Positions 19,778 to 22,080 of a stretch of DNA of 22,080 bases are shown here, in pieces. The position numbers and the translations under genes were made by a program. Each line of letters starts with the position of its first letter. Position 1 is the stretch's first letter. The notes below the pieces were generated by a model. The model did no database searches. It was not told where the DNA came from and saw nothing but the letters and a program-made list of their open reading frames with translations. Source of the DNA: a virus; the IMG/VR virus record IMGVR_UViG_3300042555_001147, positions 1 through 22,080 of that record; one strand, given 5' to 3'.

Positions 19778-20026
19778 TTAATAATTTACAATTTCTTCTT
19801 CCTCGTTAGAGTATTTTTGATTTATCATTTCAGTGTTAAATTGAAACTCGTCGACTAATGTTTCTTCACTACCATCTTTAATGTTTTCTTCATACATAAT
19901 TTCATTAAAGTATTCAAGAATTTCTTTATCTGTTTTACCTTCCAACTCTGGGTAATCTTCCAAATTTACTTCAATCGGCCCGTAAGACTCATAAACCGAA
20001 TAAGTTTTTGTCATATACAACTTCAT
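19778..20026 (-). CDS. Acidic hypothetical protein, 82 aa
   Basis: This is a very acidic soluble protein (MKLYMTKTYSVYESYGPIEV, then EGKTDKEILEYFNEIMYEEN and a Glu-rich end). Strong negative charge and small size are reminiscent of DNA-mimic or anti-host phage proteins, but that is only a compositional hint. It lies 5 nt after the exonuclease stop and 3 nt before the zinc-ribbon gene. No family recognised. Confidence 0.7.
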   Translation of the reverse strand: MKLYMTKTYSVYESYGPIEVNLEDYPELEGKTDKEILEYFNEIMYEENIKDGSEETLVDEFQFNTEMINQKYSNEEEEIVNY

Positions 20027-20031
20027 AATTT

Positions 20032-20898
20032 TTATTTTTTTAATTTATTTAACATTGGTTTTATATCCATATTAAGTATAGTATTTATTGTGGATTTATC
20101 AACTCTGTATTCAACATATTCTCTATCTTCTGTTAATCTCACAATAATACAACCCAACAATTTTATATTTTCATATTTTGTCCCCTCAAGCATTTTAAGA
20201 AGTAATTTACCATATAACGGAAGTTGTGTGTTATAGTGCCCAAGAGCATTATTTGGTAGATATTCAAATGGTGGTCGCATTGGTTTTGTATACCATTGTT
20301 TTATGAAATTTTTTTCTTTATTCGTCTTGTAATCTGTTATTATAAAACCAAAACCATCTTTATTCTTATTTTCAATTAACCAGCTCGTATCTCCTTGTCC
20401 TGTATATTCTAATTCCGGATGTCCTAAAACAATTTCGGTGTCAAGTAAATGAGCTCCTCGTTCTTTCATTTTCTCTAAAAAAAGTTTTCCGGCGGTAATC
20501 ATTGCATCACCTTTTGTTATTTGTGTTGCATCACACTCATAGATTGGTTCTCTAATTGTTTTCTCATAATTAAACATATCCAACGAATGTTTTTCCAATA
20601 AAAAATGGACCCTACTACCCATATTTGTTGCGTATTCACCGGACATTTTCCATTCATTTAATAACCTTTCTGTTTCATCTGGATCACCACCAGACATCTC
20701 AAATGCTTTTTTTTCTGATGGAAATTCATCATAAAACAATTTCATTACCTTTGAAACTGATGGCCATTTATCTGTTAATTCTCCATTGAGATTTAACATT
20801 GTATATTTATGTGTATCTTCCTCAAAAGATAATTTAAATTCTTTTCGTCTTTCTGATAAGATATATCTTATTTCTTCTACTGTTTTAATTAAATCCAT
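20032..20898 (-). CDS. RecB-like PD-(D/E)XK exonuclease
   Basis: The 288-aa protein shows the RecB/Cas4/AddB-type nuclease motif series. These are a MGSRVHFLLE helix (His98), TEIVLGHPELEYTGQGDTSW (Glu155, Asp170), the IITDYKTNK strand (Asp189, Lys191), and a downstream HYNTQLPLYGKLL helix with the Q-x-x-x-Y pair (Gln225, Tyr229). Together they form a metal-dependent DNA exonuclease active site. The N-terminal 90 residues contain WPSVSKVMKLFYDEF and resemble those of phage recombination exonucleases. It overlaps the gene upstream by 14 nt and lies one gene from the primase, so it probably serves replication or recombination, possibly together with SbcCD. Confidence 0.88.
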   Translation of the reverse strand: MDLIKTVEEIRYILSERRKEFKLSFEEDTHKYTMLNLNGELTDKWPSVSKVMKLFYDEFPSEKKAFEMSGGDPDETERLLNEWKMSGEYATNMGSRVHFLLEKHSLDMFNYEKTIREPIYECDATQITKGDAMITAGKLFLEKMKERGAHLLDTEIVLGHPELEYTGQGDTSWLIENKNKDGFGFIITDYKTNKEKNFIKQWYTKPMRPPFEYLPNNALGHYNTQLPLYGKLLLKMLEGTKYENIKLLGCIIVRLTEDREYVEYRVDKSTINTILNMDIKPMLNKLKK

Positions 20899-21172
20899 AA
20901 TTTTGTGTAAGTTTTTTATAAATCAAGTATCCTTCAATATCTCTAATTATTTGATTGACAATTGGGTATATTCTGTTATTTCGTTTTACACCTTTAGAAT
21001 GTAGATATAATATATCGTGGTTTGTTTTTTTAATATATACTATAACACCATTTGATAAATGTATTTGTTTTGGTGTTCTTTTTATAACTGATATTTTGGA
21101 ATCACCTACCATATAGTAATCACCAACATTGGCGTTATATAAAAACAAGTTTGCTTGTTTATTTAAATCCAT
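20885..21172 (-). CDS. Hypothetical protein, 95 aa
   Basis: This is a small basic protein with an alternating beta pattern (NVGDYYMVGDSKISVIKRTP, then IHLSNGVIVYIKK) and a helical C-terminus (YPIVNQIIRDIEGYLIYKKL). It suggests a small beta-barrel or SH3-like fold, possibly nucleic-acid-binding. The ATG is 1 nt from the primase stop, and its end overlaps the exonuclease start by 14 nt, so it is translated with the replication genes. Not recognised as a named family. Confidence 0.7.
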   Translation of the reverse strand: MDLNKQANLFLYNANVGDYYMVGDSKISVIKRTPKQIHLSNGVIVYIKKTNHDILYLHSKGVKRNNRIYPIVNQIIRDIEGYLIYKKLTQNYGFN

Positions 21173-21173
21173 T

Positions 21174-22076
21174 TTAATCTCTTATTTCAAAATAATAATC
21201 ATCTATTTGTCCCTTCAAATCACAGACATCCCTATCATTTGGAAGTTTTACAATTTTTACCTTACCCCACAATTCACCACCATTAAGTTCGTGATATAAT
21301 CTTACGGCATTTTCCCAGGCATCACCGTCTAAACAAATTATAACATTTCCTTTTGCTTTATTGTATATTGTCTCAAAAAGAAGTTCTGACATATGTTTTC
21401 CAAGCATCACAACTGGGTTGTCTAAAAACATTCCGTCAAAGGCTCCCTCAACCAAATATATGTCTTTATTCCAATCAATCAAATTTTCCCAAAATATTAT
21501 TTGGTCTTTTTCGGCTTCCGGATTTCTATATTTTGCCCTGCTATGTGGATCCCAACTTCTTCCGACATAATAATTAAGATCACCTTTGAGATTGTATGAA
21601 GGTATTATAATTCTACCCATATGACTTCCTTTGTCACAAAAACCAATGCCAAATCTTTCAATTATCTCATCGGTTATTCCTCTACTTTTAAGATAATTAT
21701 ATGCTTGTTTTCTGACCGGATATATTGGGTGTGAATCTTTGAATAATGTGAAATTTTCTGGAAGAACTACTTTTGGTTTTTTAACTCTAACGACTTTTTC
21801 ATTTTCTTCTGGTCTTAAAATTAGATAAAGTTTTTTTAACTTTTTATTGCCAAATTTATCAAATAATTTTCCCAATTTTCCGTGGGTTCCCTCACTATCG
21901 CCGCACGCCCAGCATTTGAAAACACCCTCAAAATAATTTACTTCCAAATTATGTTTATTTCTATCATCATCGCACACCGGGCAATTAAATTGGATTTGAC
22001 CGCGATTTGGATAATGTAATCCGTGATCACCTAAAAATTCCTCCAATAATTCAACAATTGCTTCTTGTTCTTCCAT
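21174..22076 (-). CDS. DNA primase (DnaG/TOPRIM type)
   Basis: This enzyme synthesises RNA primers for lagging-strand replication. Its zinc-binding domain has CPVC (32/35) and CWAC (55/58). A core follows with a SRGITDEIIERFGIGFC helix (131-147), RIIIPSYNLKGDLNYYVGRS and a FWENLID segment. The TOPRIM metal site consists of IYLVEGAFDGMF (Glu210) and VIICLDGDAWEN (Asp250, Asp252). At 300 aa it has no C-terminal helicase-binding or fused helicase domain, so it is a stand-alone primase and the helicase gene should lie outside the window. The ATG at 22076 is immediately preceded on the minus strand by TGA, probably the stop of an upstream gene that is off-window. Confidence 0.92.
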   Translation of the reverse strand: MEEQEAIVELLEEFLGDHGLHYPNRGQIQFNCPVCDDDRNKHNLEVNYFEGVFKCWACGDSEGTHGKLGKLFDKFGNKKLKKLYLILRPEENEKVVRVKKPKVVLPENFTLFKDSHPIYPVRKQAYNYLKSRGITDEIIERFGIGFCDKGSHMGRIIIPSYNLKGDLNYYVGRSWDPHSRAKYRNPEAEKDQIIFWENLIDWNKDIYLVEGAFDGMFLDNPVVMLGKHMSELLFETIYNKAKGNVIICLDGDAWENAVRLYHELNGGELWGKVKIVKLPNDRDVCDLKGQIDDYYFEIRD

Positions 22077-22080
22077 TCAC

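Overview
The window reads as part of the genome of a large tailed phage, or a prophage-like contig derived from one, that infects a Bacteroidota (Flavobacteriia-like) host. The DNA is strongly AT-rich and genes are packed on the minus strand with 1-nt gaps or ATGA-type overlaps. Start codons lack Shine-Dalgarno sequences. The best promoters follow the Bacteroidota TTTG / TAnnTTTG pattern. Only three genes are on the plus strand: an edge fragment, 1142-1774 and 9309-9929. I see no tRNA, rRNA, insertion sequence or CRISPR array.

Left part (1-9078): a type-I DnaJ co-chaperone, several unrecognised small proteins, a 58-residue Hc1-like histone gene at 2801-2977, then a block that looks virion- or lysis-related. 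That block holds a 442-aa protein with tandem CxxC repeats, a 226-aa protein with Ser/Ala/Tyr/Pro-rich repeats, two coiled-coil membrane proteins that could be a spanin pair, an Amidase_2-like endolysin, and a four-helix membrane protein with a minisatellite in its tail. The order and overlaps suggest one long transcript starting at a promoter near 9251-9282.

Middle (9079-10182): two GC-enriched, noncoding, highly structured minus-strand segments, each with a near-identical promoter and its own terminator hairpin. They flank a plus-strand gene (9309-9929) of unknown function. These two candidate RNAs are the most novel-looking items in the window.

Region 10183-14737: a DNA-modification and nuclease island built around a phage-encoded RpoD-like sigma factor. 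A DNMT-type cytosine-5 methyltransferase overlaps a zinc-repeat PD-(D/E)XK/Vsr-like endonuclease. A beta-class N4/N6 methyltransferase is followed in reverse order by a gene whose protein resembles a type II restriction endonuclease, so this may be a complete restriction-modification pair.

Right part (14770-22076): replication and recombination. It holds an SbcC/Rad50 (T4 gp46-like) ATPase, an SbcD/Mre11 (gp47-like) nuclease, a RecB-like PD-(D/E)XK exonuclease and a DnaG-type primase, with small zinc-ribbon, membrane, coiled-coil and acidic proteins between them. All are on the minus strand in one tightly packed run, consistent with coordinated early or middle expression.

Several start sites were chosen at an internal ATG rather than the longest frame, because the longer frames begin with TTG or ignore a 1-4 nt junction with the upstream gene. 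All functional names rest on motifs read by eye; no database search was possible.
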